From contig JADJNF010000008.1 of assembly GCA_016714445.1 (NCBI GenBank), forward strand, positions 186,001 through 250,000: a stretch of 64,000 bases of DNA, given 5' to 3'. The DNA comes from Saprospiraceae bacterium (GTDB taxonomy: Bacteria > Bacteroidota > Bacteroidia > Chitinophagales > Saprospiraceae). The position numbers and the translations under genes are program-made. Under the pieces are notes generated by a model. It was not told the origin of the DNA. It saw only the letters and a list, made by a program, of their open reading frames with translations, and made no database searches. Positions 35,428-43,945 of the stretch are shown here, piece by piece; position 1 is the first letter of the stretch; each line of letters starts with the position of its first letter.

Positions 35428-35979
35428 TTATTTTACACTAACATAGTTTTGAATATTCAACTGGCCAAAAGCGCCGCCTGAAGTACTTCCGAAGCCCCCT
35501 GCAGCTGTTGGAGGTGTTACACCTTGAATAGAAGGTTCAGTTTGTGCTACTTCATATTTCATGCTCAATTTATCAGCCGCAACTTCAAAAATCCCTTCAG
35601 CAGTTAATGCAGTTGGAGATGATTGGTTAAGTTTAATGGTGTAAATAGAACCCACAGAAGATTTTGTTTGTGTATAAGTACCTATTAAAACTGTTTTCGT
35701 ACCACCCTTCCATTGGTTTACCGTGTAGGTGTTATTTGCTTTAAACTCAGCGATAATTGAATCAGCAAATGTGGCTAAAACTGGTGCTACGGGGAAAGAC
35801 TTCCATTTTCCTTGAGCGCCAACAAGACAAGCTGTACAAACACCACCACAATCTATGTCTGTTTCATCCTGATTTTTGATACCATCCGAACAGGAACCTT
35901 TGTCTTCTTCTTTACCACAACTCATTAATAACATAGATGCAAAAAGCATCATCATTCCAAATAACTTTAAAGATTTCAT
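35428..35979 (-). CDS. lipoprotein with cysteine-rich N-terminal motif and lipocalin-like body
   Basis: 183 residues from the ATG at 35979; a TTG at 35988 would add three residues. A lipobox MLLMSC marks signal peptidase II cleavage. Just after it, CSDGIKNQDETDIDCGG followed by CTAC is a short cysteine motif seen in many exported proteins of Bacteroidota and Myxococcota. The rest looks like a small beta-sheet domain similar to lipocalin-like proteins (KWKSFPVAPV, YTVNQWKGGTK, IGTYTQT). It is likely anchored in the outer membrane. It is the fourth gene of the operon, 32 bases after the acyl-CoA ligase counting from the chosen ATG. Its role is unknown. Confidence 0.75.
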   Translation of the reverse strand: MKSLKLFGMMMLFASMLLMSCGKEEDKGSCSDGIKNQDETDIDCGGVCTACLVGAQGKWKSFPVAPVLATFADSIIAEFKANNTYTVNQWKGGTKTVLIGTYTQTKSSVGSIYTIKLNQSSPTALTAEGIFEVAADKLSMKYEVAQTEPSIQGVTPPTAAGGFGSTSGGAFGQLNIQNYVSVK

Positions 35980-36011
35980 TTTACTCAATTTTAATGATTT
36001 AATAATAATAT

Positions 36012-37493
36012 TTATAAAAATTTTAACAATTTCCTATCTATTTTGCCACTATCTGTTTTAGGCAATGTGGCGATAAATGTTATGTATTTGGGCACCTTGT
36101 ATTTTGCCAATTTACTGATACAAAAACCCCTTATTTCTTCATCAGACATCAAAGAATCTGCCGACTTTACGATGAAAGCTTTTCCTACTTCTCCCCACTT
36201 TTCATCTTTTACACCTATGACAGCACACTCCTGAATATCAGACAGTTGTCTCAATACTTTTTCAATTTCTGCAGGGTAAACATTTTCGGCACCACTGATA
36301 AACATGTTCTTAAGTCGGTCAACTATGTAGAGATATTTATCTTCATCTTCTATGACAATATCACCAGTTTTGAACCATTCGCCATCTGTAGAAAAAGCAT
36401 CTTTTGTTGCCATATCATTATGCCAATATCCTGGCGTCACCATTGGTCCACGAAGCCATAATTCTCCTGCTTCATTAGCTTGACAATCGTGACCATTTTC
36501 ATTGATGATGCGATGTTGGACATAAAAATTTGGGCGACCGATACTTCCTTTTTTATTTATGGCGTCATCTTGATGTAGTGATGTCAAATTAGGCCCAACT
36601 TCTGTCATGCCGTAGCCTTGTCTGATGGCTACACCTTTTGTTGCATATCTTTCTATCAATGGTATAGGCATGGATTCTCCACCAACGATGATATAATCCA
36701 AACAAGATAAATCACTACTTTCGAAGCTTTTTTCATTGGCCATCATACCTAGCATTGTAGGGACGCCCATGAAGATATTACATCTTAGTGAAGCAATGGT
36801 TTGTAATACATTTTCGGCTTCAAATTTATTGCACATACTGACGAAACCTCCGTGGTGTAGAAAAGGTGTCAATAATACATTCCAACCACCTGTATGAAAA
36901 GGTGGCATCACATTTACCGTGCGACTTTCTGCATTTAGTTTGAGAGAAAGTGCTGTATTGATACTATTCCAAAACAACATTTTGTGGGTGTACTTCACAC
37001 CCTTGGGCTTGCCTGTAGTACCTGAAGTATAAATGATAAAAATAGGGTCATTGTCTTCTACTTGTGTAATTGTATTGATTTCGGTACCACCTATTGTGTT
37101 CAATACGTTATAATCTTGATTGATATTGGCGAAATCCTGACTTACTAAATGATCATATTTATTTTGGGTCAAAATGAGTTTTGGCGAAGCATCACGAATA
37201 ATATCAATTACTTCTGCTTGCGCCAATCTATAGTTGATAGGCACAATGATAAAACCAGCTTTCTGTGATGCCGAAAAAAGGGCTACATATTCGATATCAT
37301 ATTCTGCAAGTACTGCTACCCTATCGCCCTTAACAATATTGTATTCTGAATTTAAATATTGGGCTATTCCATTGGCACAATCATTCAAAGATTTATAGGT
37401 GATCTCTTTGCCACTTTCATGCTCTTGAATAGCAATCTTATTGGGACTATAAAGTGCCCATTTTGAAATCCAATCTTGTTGCCAAAGATTCAT
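36012..37493 (-). CDS. AMP-dependent acyl-CoA synthetase/ligase
   Basis: 493 residues of the ANL superfamily. The nucleotide-binding loop is YTSGTTGKPKGVKYTH (about 152-167). The A5 motif GYGMTEVGP, the hinge WFKTGDIVIEDEDKYLYIVDR and the C-terminal catalytic lysine in PKTDSGKIDRKLL are all present, so the enzyme should be active. It converts a carboxylic acid, ATP and CoA to an acyl-CoA via an acyl-adenylate. The length and motifs fit short- to medium-chain or aromatic acids; the exact substrate cannot be told. It begins 5 bases after the KASIII-like gene, so translation is probably coupled. Confidence 0.9.
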   Translation of the reverse strand: MNLWQQDWISKWALYSPNKIAIQEHESGKEITYKSLNDCANGIAQYLNSEYNIVKGDRVAVLAEYDIEYVALFSASQKAGFIIVPINYRLAQAEVIDIIRDASPKLILTQNKYDHLVSQDFANINQDYNVLNTIGGTEINTITQVEDNDPIFIIYTSGTTGKPKGVKYTHKMLFWNSINTALSLKLNAESRTVNVMPPFHTGGWNVLLTPFLHHGGFVSMCNKFEAENVLQTIASLRCNIFMGVPTMLGMMANEKSFESSDLSCLDYIIVGGESMPIPLIERYATKGVAIRQGYGMTEVGPNLTSLHQDDAINKKGSIGRPNFYVQHRIINENGHDCQANEAGELWLRGPMVTPGYWHNDMATKDAFSTDGEWFKTGDIVIEDEDKYLYIVDRLKNMFISGAENVYPAEIEKVLRQLSDIQECAVIGVKDEKWGEVGKAFIVKSADSLMSDEEIRGFCISKLAKYKVPKYITFIATLPKTDSGKIDRKLLKFL

Positions 37494-37498
37494 ATCAA

Positions 37499-38515
37499 TT
37501 ACATTTTAAACAATGAAGCTCCAAATGCCAATCCGCCACCTGACCCGATAAAACAAATGGTATCACCGCTTTTGATCTTTCCTTTTTTCATCCATTCGTC
37601 CAATGCCATAGGGATACAAGCCGAACCTGTATAACCATAATAATGCATGATGGTGGCTGCCTTTGATCTATCCACATCAAGTAAATCCATCGTTTGGAAT
37701 ATCGAATTTATATTGATTTGCGTTAAAAAGTAATGATCGACATCATTGGGCGTAATGTTTTCTTTCGCACACAGATCTTGTATCATTTTGCACCATACTT
37801 CAGGATTGATATGTGTTGGTATCTTTTGGACAAATTTGAGTTGGTGGTCATGATTTTCGATTGCTTCGTGGGTCAAAGGTTCGTGGCTTGCACCAGCATA
37901 TATTCCCATCCAACCATTAAATTCACCTTTAGTTTTCAATTTGCTCTGAAGAAATCCTTCATCATTTTTTGCCAATCCTACTACTACTGCACCTGCTCCA
38001 TCAGCGAATAAAGTCACTGTTTTTTTATCATGAAGATTGAGATATTTACTCATTGTGTAAGCGCCAACCACAAGGACATGATTGTATTGGTCGTCAGATT
38101 GGATATATTTTGTCGCTACATCCAGGCCTGTGACAAATCCAGCACAAGCGGTATTAATGTCAAATGTCCCTGCATTGACAAGTTTCATCCTATCTTGTAT
38201 GACCGATGCCGTAGAAGGCGAAATATACTCAGGTGTATCCGTAGCAACTATGAGTAAGTCAATGTCTTCTGGCTTTAGATTTGCATTTTCTAGTGCAATT
38301 TGACAAGCTTTTTCGACCAAATCAGCAGTACTCTCGTTTTCACTACACCATCTTCTTTCGTAAATTTGTACATGTTGTTTGAGCCAAGTATCAACATCTT
38401 CGCCGAGTAATTCATTAAAATATGAATTGGGGACAACTCTCTCAGGAACGTATGAACCTGTAGATAAGATGGTGGCATTTCTTCGCTTATGTGACGATGG
38501 GAATTCTGTCTTCAC
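37499..38515 (-). CDS. KASIII/FabH-like thiolase-fold enzyme lacking the usual His and Asn
   Basis: 338 residues with a thiolase fold. The nucleophile is Cys124 in NTACAGFVTGLD. In FabH the other catalytic residues are His in PHQAN and Asn in GNT. Here the aligned segments read FLTQIN (Gln265) and GYTGSACIP (Tyr295), so both residues of the decarboxylating dyad seem replaced. The enzyme may condense without decarboxylation, act as an acyltransferase, or use other residues. The start is a GTG at 38515 preceded by AGGA. No ATG fits, because the conserved N-terminus ATILSTGSYVP begins soon after. It lies between the symporter (10 bases) and the ligase (5 bases). Confidence 0.82.
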   Translation of the reverse strand: MKTEFPSSHKRRNATILSTGSYVPERVVPNSYFNELLGEDVDTWLKQHVQIYERRWCSENESTADLVEKACQIALENANLKPEDIDLLIVATDTPEYISPSTASVIQDRMKLVNAGTFDINTACAGFVTGLDVATKYIQSDDQYNHVLVVGAYTMSKYLNLHDKKTVTLFADGAGAVVVGLAKNDEGFLQSKLKTKGEFNGWMGIYAGASHEPLTHEAIENHDHQLKFVQKIPTHINPEVWCKMIQDLCAKENITPNDVDHYFLTQININSIFQTMDLLDVDRSKAATIMHYYGYTGSACIPMALDEWMKKGKIKSGDTICFIGSGGGLAFGASLFKM

Positions 38516-38525
38516 TATTTCCTAT

Positions 38526-40019
38526 TTAGATTTGGTTTATCACTATTTTTTGTTTGCTTCTATAAATGGAAAAGAGTACCAATCCGACCAAAACCGCTGA
38601 TACAATAGCCAAAGTTGCTGCAACAGCTGGATTTCTGATGGCACCTGTTGTATAAGGTGTCAATTGTCCATAATAGACGCTGAAATGTACCACCATGGCG
38701 GTAATCGAAGCTCCGATGGCTGCTTGTTTGGGTGTATCTTTGATAAATATTCCGAAAAGTACTGGTACAAAAGCAGCAGAGAAAAAAGCATATACGCCAT
38801 TTTGGGCAAGAATTCCTACACTTAGATTCGGATTTATCAATTGGTTGTAACTAATTATGATTGCCAAAACGGCTAATATTACGATGACAACTTTATTAAT
38901 TATGGAGAGACTTGTTGAATCTTCCTTTATTTTCGCAAAAGGTGCAATGATGTCATTTGTTATCGTGGTAGAAAGAGACTGAACAATACCTTCTAAAGTG
39001 GATAATCCTGCTGCTATCAATCCTAAAACGACCACTATACCTACTCCAACGGAAAACTGTTTGACTACATAGGTAGATAGGATGCCGTCCATTTTCATGG
39101 GAACACCATCAACCATCAGATCTGGAAACATCAATCTCCCATAAAATCCTGCAAAGAGCACAAAAAAGAATAAAGTCTCAACTACGATAGCGACTGAAAG
39201 ATATTTGTTGACATCTTCATCGGTTTTGAGCAAAAGTGATTTGGTGATGATGTGCGGCTGACAAACTATAGCAATCCCCACTATAAAATTGCACACAATC
39301 ACTTCAAACCAATCTCTGAAAAGTGGACTGCTGGCATTAAATGAAGAAGACATATTCGGATCTAAGGCATTCAATTTCGACCAAAAAGCATCTATTCCTT
39401 CACCAAAATGACCAAATCCTGAAGTTAGTAAAATGACGGCCACGATGATCATCAATATCGCTTGAATCGTATTGGTATAAACCATAGAATTGGCACCACC
39501 AAACATCGTATAGCCAAAAACAAAAACGACTAAACTCACCAAAACGATCAACTCATCTGCTACAACTGCACTAGCAATCACTTTAGTCAATCCTACACAT
39601 ATTAATACAATAAATGTCAGCAAGAGTAAGGAAAAAAATGCCATTAAAATGGAAAAAAATGGACTGTCATAACGTTTGCCTACCCATTGGGCGAGGGTAA
39701 GTGCTTTGATACTACTGCCATATTTTCTGAAACTTTTACTCAGGACGATCAAGGAAATAAATAGTCCAATTGGCAGTACAACTGACATAGCCAAAAATGC
39801 ACTCCAACCATATAATGCCACAAATCCAGGATTGATAATAAATGTTGCAGCACTTGTGATGCTAGCAGCAAGAGACAAGCCGACTACAGTAGGAGAAAAT
39901 CCACTACCCAGAGCAAATTCTTTAATATTTTTGGTTTTCTGTGCTCCTTTATATACGATATACAAAGTAAAACACATGTAAATACCAATTATTAGAAGAG
40001 TGGCTTGTGAAAAATTCAT
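38526..40019 (-). CDS. sodium/solute symporter (SSS family)
   Basis: 497 residues with about thirteen hydrophobic segments. SSS features include GLSLAASITSAATFI in the first helices, the FGGANSMVYTNTIQAILM segment (sodium-binding region and TM6) and GLIAAGLSTLEGIVQSLSTT. The resemblance is to transporters of monocarboxylates, pantothenate and similar small anions rather than sugars. It would import a carboxylate with sodium. It is the first gene of the six-gene operon, and its product fits as the supplier of substrate for the acyl-CoA ligase. No TAnnTTTG element was found in the 264-base divergent spacer on this strand. Confidence 0.9.
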   Translation of the reverse strand: MNFSQATLLIIGIYMCFTLYIVYKGAQKTKNIKEFALGSGFSPTVVGLSLAASITSAATFIINPGFVALYGWSAFLAMSVVLPIGLFISLIVLSKSFRKYGSSIKALTLAQWVGKRYDSPFFSILMAFFSLLLLTFIVLICVGLTKVIASAVVADELIVLVSLVVFVFGYTMFGGANSMVYTNTIQAILMIIVAVILLTSGFGHFGEGIDAFWSKLNALDPNMSSSFNASSPLFRDWFEVIVCNFIVGIAIVCQPHIITKSLLLKTDEDVNKYLSVAIVVETLFFFVLFAGFYGRLMFPDLMVDGVPMKMDGILSTYVVKQFSVGVGIVVVLGLIAAGLSTLEGIVQSLSTTITNDIIAPFAKIKEDSTSLSIINKVVIVILAVLAIIISYNQLINPNLSVGILAQNGVYAFFSAAFVPVLFGIFIKDTPKQAAIGASITAMVVHFSVYYGQLTPYTTGAIRNPAVAATLAIVSAVLVGLVLFSIYRSKQKIVINQI

Positions 40020-40236
40020 TAATGATTTGTTTATGTTACACTAATAACGATGCTAATATCTATGTTTAATTGATACGCATACCAATAATAAATATTAATA
40101 ATTGATATGACTTTAAATATTAAAATTACATAATACACAGTATATCTATATATTATAATACAATATGATAGTGCGACTATAATCAAGTATTATTTACATT
40201 TTCTAAATAATATAGTGAGTAATCATTAAACCTACC

Positions 40237-40244
40237 TATTTTTG
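40237..40244 (+). promoter_or_regulatory. -7 promoter element of the SDR gene
   Basis: TATTTTTG fits TAnnTTTG and ends 39 bases before the ATG at 40284. The 264-base spacer to the divergent symporter gene shows nothing else clear. Confidence 0.55.
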
Positions 40245-40283
40245 CCGTTGAAATGTAATAATAAAACAATAAATCATTGAACC

Positions 40284-41027
40284 ATGAAATCATTGGAAGG
40301 AAAAGTTGCCATAGTCACAGGTGGATCCGCAGGAATTGGTAAAGCTACGGTTTTAAAATTTGTAGCTGAAGGGGCAAAAGTAGCTGTATGGGATATCAAC
40401 GAAGAGAGAGGTCTAGAATTAGAAACCACTTTAAATAAGGAAAGGAATAATATCACCTTCTACAAGGTAAATACAGCTGATGAATCACAAATAAACGAAG
40501 CTGCCACAAAAGTCATCAATGATTATGGCAAAATTGACATCCTTGTGAATAATGCGGGTATCACCAAAGATTCATCCTTGCTAAAAATGACAACAGAGCA
40601 ATGGAATCAGGTAATTGACATCAACCTTACCGGAGTATTTTTATGTACAAAAGCCGTAGCGCCACACATGGTTGCCAATGGTTATGGTCGTATCATGAAT
40701 GCGTCTTCTGTGGTAGGATTGTATGGCAATTTTGGACAGACAAATTATGCGGCTACAAAAGCAGGTGTAATTGCTATGACACAGACATGGGCAAAAGAAT
40801 TGGGTAGAAAAGGTATCAATGTCAATGCAGTAGCTCCCGGATTTATCTTGACAGAAATGGTGCAAGCCATGCCTGAAGCAGTACTCGCCAAAATGAGTGA
40901 AAAAGTGCCACTCAACCGATTGGGCAAACCTGAAGACATCGCCAACATATATGCATTCCTAGCTTCTGACCAAGCAGATTATATCAATGGCACCACTATC
41001 AGCGTTGATGGAGGCATAACGTTATAA
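40284..41027 (+). CDS. fabG: short-chain dehydrogenase, FabG/PhaB-type 3-oxoacyl reductase
   Basis: 247 residues, the standard FabG length. The cofactor motif is TGGSAGIGKAT (about 12-22), followed by NNAG. The catalytic set is Ser in NASSVVG and YAATKAG (Tyr and Lys). The C-terminal DGGITL is typical. It should reduce a 3-oxoacyl-ACP or acetoacetyl-CoA to the 3-hydroxy form. Sequence alone does not separate FabG from acetoacetyl-CoA reductase (PhaB). It is divergent from the operon holding a KASIII-like enzyme and an acyl-CoA ligase, so it may act on their product rather than in general fatty acid synthesis. Confidence 0.88.
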   Translation: MKSLEGKVAIVTGGSAGIGKATVLKFVAEGAKVAVWDINEERGLELETTLNKERNNITFYKVNTADESQINEAATKVINDYGKIDILVNNAGITKDSSLLKMTTEQWNQVIDINLTGVFLCTKAVAPHMVANGYGRIMNASSVVGLYGNFGQTNYAATKAGVIAMTQTWAKELGRKGINVNAVAPGFILTEMVQAMPEAVLAKMSEKVPLNRLGKPEDIANIYAFLASDQADYINGTTISVDGGITL

Positions 41028-41144
41028 ATATAGCTTGAGTGATGGTTTTTAAATGTGACTTTGAGCTTAAATTATGATTTTCAAAGCCTCTCTCTTTAAC
41101 AAATTCGCAATCCAAGCAAATTAACAATTCAACATATTTAACAC

Positions 41145-42578
41145 TTGAAATCACGTCTAAACAAATTTTCATCATTTGCTTCATGTATTCTTCCACATGA
41201 AGCAAATTTTCTTTTGGAATACAAAAAATTTGAAGATAGTGAAAAAAACAGTATTGTCGATACGATGATTTACAATGCTGCTTTGATTGAAAATTATGCT
41301 GCCTACAATGATGCCATAGACAAAAGGAAGTATAGTTATATTAAAAATTGGTGTACTAAATTACTAGATTCTCTCGATGTAGATAAAACGCTTGAGAAAC
41401 TTTTGATTTGGGAAAAACTCATTATGACGGATGCAATTACTAAAGAAGATGAGAAGGAACTCATTAGAATCTTAAAAACTTCTGATTCGTCCCATTTTAA
41501 TTTTATAAAACTCTATGACATTTCGAGAATTTACAGGCATTACTTGCAGATCAGACTGAGATATAAAGATTTTGAAATCGTCCATCAATTTATCCATAAA
41601 TACAGGACAGATTACGAATATTCAAAACTTGTCAATGATAAACTCCATGATGCTACCAATGAAATCATCAATCATTTCGTCCACAAAAAGGACACACAAA
41701 ATGATTGGTATCCATGGCTTAAATCCATTTTTTACAATGAATCTTTAGATGGGTATAGCCGACTATTGGCTTGGATAAGAATTGTTTTTATTGCGCACAA
41801 CAAACGTTCTTATGAAATCCTGAAAGACAAGTTTGAATATTTTGACAAGATGATCAAAAGTGGACATTTTTATTCACGAAGGATTTTGGTCAATTTTTAC
41901 AGTCAATACTTGTTATATCATTCTTCCTTTCAGAACTTGGAAAAAGCTACATATTACGGTTATCTTTCTATCAAAGAAATCAATAATGATTATCTCTATT
42001 ATGTAAATAATTTAGTGGCTATTCTGCTAAGATCTAGAAAACCTGCTGATGCCTACGACATACTAAGATCATCCCAAAACGTCGCTAAGGAATCACCAAA
42101 TTTCCATAGTAAAATCGGTCATACAGCTTTTATGATCTTCGCTTTAATAGATCTGCAAAAAGCAAAACAAGCTGAAAATCATGCCTTTGTATTTCTGACA
42201 GCTTACAAAAAAGAAGTGTTTGATCACAGATGGCATTTGTTTTTTACCGCTTACTTTAAGGCGATGTTGGTGAGTGGAAATTTCCCTGGTATAATCAAGA
42301 ATTACACCACATACAAAATTAAAGAAAAGGATGACCACTACTGCGAAAGTGCCAATTATACACCTTCTATTCCTTGGATGTATCATTTAGCATTGTACAA
42401 AATTGGCGATCTTGCTTTTCAAGAACTGCAAAAAATACTCCTTGACTTACGTTCTAGAACAAAAGAATATCACTCCACAATGGGAAATGATGACTTGATT
42501 GCATTGACCCGCATCATCTTAAAAAATGACTACAATAAACTAAATCTTGAAAATTCCGCATCCGAAGTTCTGATATAA
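41145..42578 (+). CDS. uncharacterised helical-repeat protein
   Basis: 477 residues with no recognised domain. It is predicted to be almost wholly alpha-helical, with TPR-like stretches such as KATYYGYLSIKEINNDYLYYVNNLVAILL and ALIDLQKAKQAENHAFVFL. No signal peptide, membrane segment or catalytic motif is seen. The start is a TTG at 41145, directly after an in-frame stop (41139-41141). The first ATG in frame, at 41265, would drop 40 residues that look part of the fold. It follows the SDR gene after 117 bases on the same strand. The function is unknown. Confidence 0.7.
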   Translation: MKSRLNKFSSFASCILPHEANFLLEYKKFEDSEKNSIVDTMIYNAALIENYAAYNDAIDKRKYSYIKNWCTKLLDSLDVDKTLEKLLIWEKLIMTDAITKEDEKELIRILKTSDSSHFNFIKLYDISRIYRHYLQIRLRYKDFEIVHQFIHKYRTDYEYSKLVNDKLHDATNEIINHFVHKKDTQNDWYPWLKSIFYNESLDGYSRLLAWIRIVFIAHNKRSYEILKDKFEYFDKMIKSGHFYSRRILVNFYSQYLLYHSSFQNLEKATYYGYLSIKEINNDYLYYVNNLVAILLRSRKPADAYDILRSSQNVAKESPNFHSKIGHTAFMIFALIDLQKAKQAENHAFVFLTAYKKEVFDHRWHLFFTAYFKAMLVSGNFPGIIKNYTTYKIKEKDDHYCESANYTPSIPWMYHLALYKIGDLAFQELQKILLDLRSRTKEYHSTMGNDDLIALTRIILKNDYNKLNLENSASEVLI

Positions 42579-42751
42579 CATAACGACACTGCCAGATACA
42601 TTTCTATCATTGTTTTTTTTTTATATCTCTATTTAAAAAAAATATGCACCAAAATCAAACAACATAGCATCTTCATTGTAAGCATTGTGTAATTCATTTT
42701 AACATTTGGCCAATTGCAAATCTGAATCTCAAACTGCCAGAGTCGCGACTT

Positions 42752-42791
42752 GAATATTTTAACCATTTTGTTTTTAACCTCTAAAATATTC
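42752..42791 (+). promoter_or_regulatory. inverted repeat just upstream of the second TonB gene
   Basis: GAATATTTTA (42752-42761) and TAAAATATTC (42782-42791) are perfect complements separated by 20 bases, and end 5 bases before the ATG at 42797. This could be an operator or a translation-controlling hairpin. The ribosome site AGGA (42792-42795) lies just outside it. Confidence 0.4.
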
Positions 42792-42796
42792 AGGAT

Positions 42797-43546
42797 ATGT
42801 CATGGAATAATCTTCCCGTTTGGGATAAAAACAGATCTATATTTTTTCAGTTAGGTATGATAATCGCTTTATCACTGGCAAATATTGCCATCAATTATGA
42901 ACGGATCAGACCGGACTATTCAGACTTTGTGTTTGAAGATGAATCGATTGGTTTCTTGATGACCGTTATTAAGAGTCACATAGAACCTCCGGAGCCAAAG
43001 CAACAAGAAATCATAAAAAAAGTAAACCCCCTGGTTGCACAGATTATTACAACTAATCAAAAATTTGATGAAATTGTGGAAATCCCACAAGATGTCAGAA
43101 ACGATGAAGTGATTCCTGAACTGACCAATGGAAGTGTGACAACGAGTATTGATATTATTTCTCCATTCAAGCCTGAACCACCGGTTACACCTACCCTCAC
43201 TATATCTGAACAAATGCCATATCTCAGCACTTGCGATAGTAATGAATCAGAAGATGAACGGCGCAAATGTACTCAATCTACTATGCTGAAATACATTTAT
43301 ACATATCTAAAGTATCCGAATTTGGCAAAAGAGTCTGGAGTCGAAGGAACAGTCATCCTGAGTTTTGTAGTAGACAAAAACGGAAAGATGACACATCTGG
43401 AAATCATCCGTGATATCGGTGCAGGATGCGGGTCTGCTGCTGCCAAGGTTATGAAAGGTCTGGAAGATTGGGTGCCGGGAAAACATAATAAACAAGCAGT
43501 AAATGTAAAATACACCATCCCTATAAAGTTTAAATTGGAGCGTTAG
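42797..43546 (+). CDS. energy transducer TonB (short form)
   Basis: 249 residues. One membrane segment lies at about 14-33 (SIFFQLGMIIALSLANIAIN). The periplasmic part is short and only modestly proline-rich (PPEPKQQE, KPEPPVTPT). The TonB_C domain covers the last 80 residues (VEGTVILSFVVDKNGK, KYTIPIKFKLER). It resembles the 21.3-kb protein closely from the cysteine pair onwards (STCDSNESEDERRKC here), including RDIGAGCG. The short linker raises the question of whether it can reach across the periplasm. It may serve a different receptor set. A hairpin-like repeat precedes the ATG. Confidence 0.85.
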   Translation: MSWNNLPVWDKNRSIFFQLGMIIALSLANIAINYERIRPDYSDFVFEDESIGFLMTVIKSHIEPPEPKQQEIIKKVNPLVAQIITTNQKFDEIVEIPQDVRNDEVIPELTNGSVTTSIDIISPFKPEPPVTPTLTISEQMPYLSTCDSNESEDERRKCTQSTMLKYIYTYLKYPNLAKESGVEGTVILSFVVDKNGKMTHLEIIRDIGAGCGSAAAKVMKGLEDWVPGKHNKQAVNVKYTIPIKFKLER

Positions 43547-43750
43547 ATGATTTAGTGACATAAATAAATTTAACCAATAATTGGATTTTATTTATTTGGG
43601 GATAGCAAGTAGTTACAAAATATTTATTAACAAAAGCGTCAATGTTCATTAATTTTGATGAAATTAGTTAGCATTGAAAACCCTATTACCAGTACCAGAC
43701 AATAGGATTATTTGGTTGTTTTGTTTGATACACCGCCATTTATATTAATT

Positions 43751-43839
43751 TATACCCAAAGGTTCGAATCTCAGCCAATTTATTTATTTTGAGTATAATA
43801 CCGATAGAATTATTCTCAGATTAAATTCTCGTCGGTATA
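43751..43839 (-). repeat. structured dispersed repeat, copy 2 (inverted)
   Basis: The minus strand begins TATACCGACGAGAATTT and continues to TTATACTCAAAAT, aligning with copy 1 at 32444. The first hairpin is kept although its bases differ (CCGA..AGAATT / AATTCT..TCGG). The second inverted repeat is decayed to TATACTCAAAA / TTTGGGTATA. Confidence 0.6.
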
Positions 43840-43914
43840 TTTTTTGACCAAGCTGTATCAATAAAAGATATGCCAAAAGTAGCCAATCCTTAATGTTAGC
43901 ATTTAAAAATTCTA

Positions 43915-43922
43915 TATATTTG
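43915..43922 (+). promoter_or_regulatory. -7 promoter element of the tandem hydrolase genes
   Basis: TATATTTG fits TAnnTTTG and ends 23 bases before the ATG at 43946. No -33 element is clear. Confidence 0.5.
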
Positions 43923-43945
43923 CTTGATGCAAGCTAAATCATCAC

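Larger units (their letters stand above)
43547..43945. other. intergenic region with hairpins, a dispersed repeat and a promoter
   Basis: 399 bases without a gene. A long imperfect hairpin follows the TonB stop (AAATAAAT...CCAAT/ATTGG...ATTTATTT, about 43562-43597). CCTATT/AATAGG forms a second small one near 43682-43706. The dispersed repeat copy 2 is at 43751-43839, and the promoter of the next gene is at 43915-43922. Confidence 0.6.
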
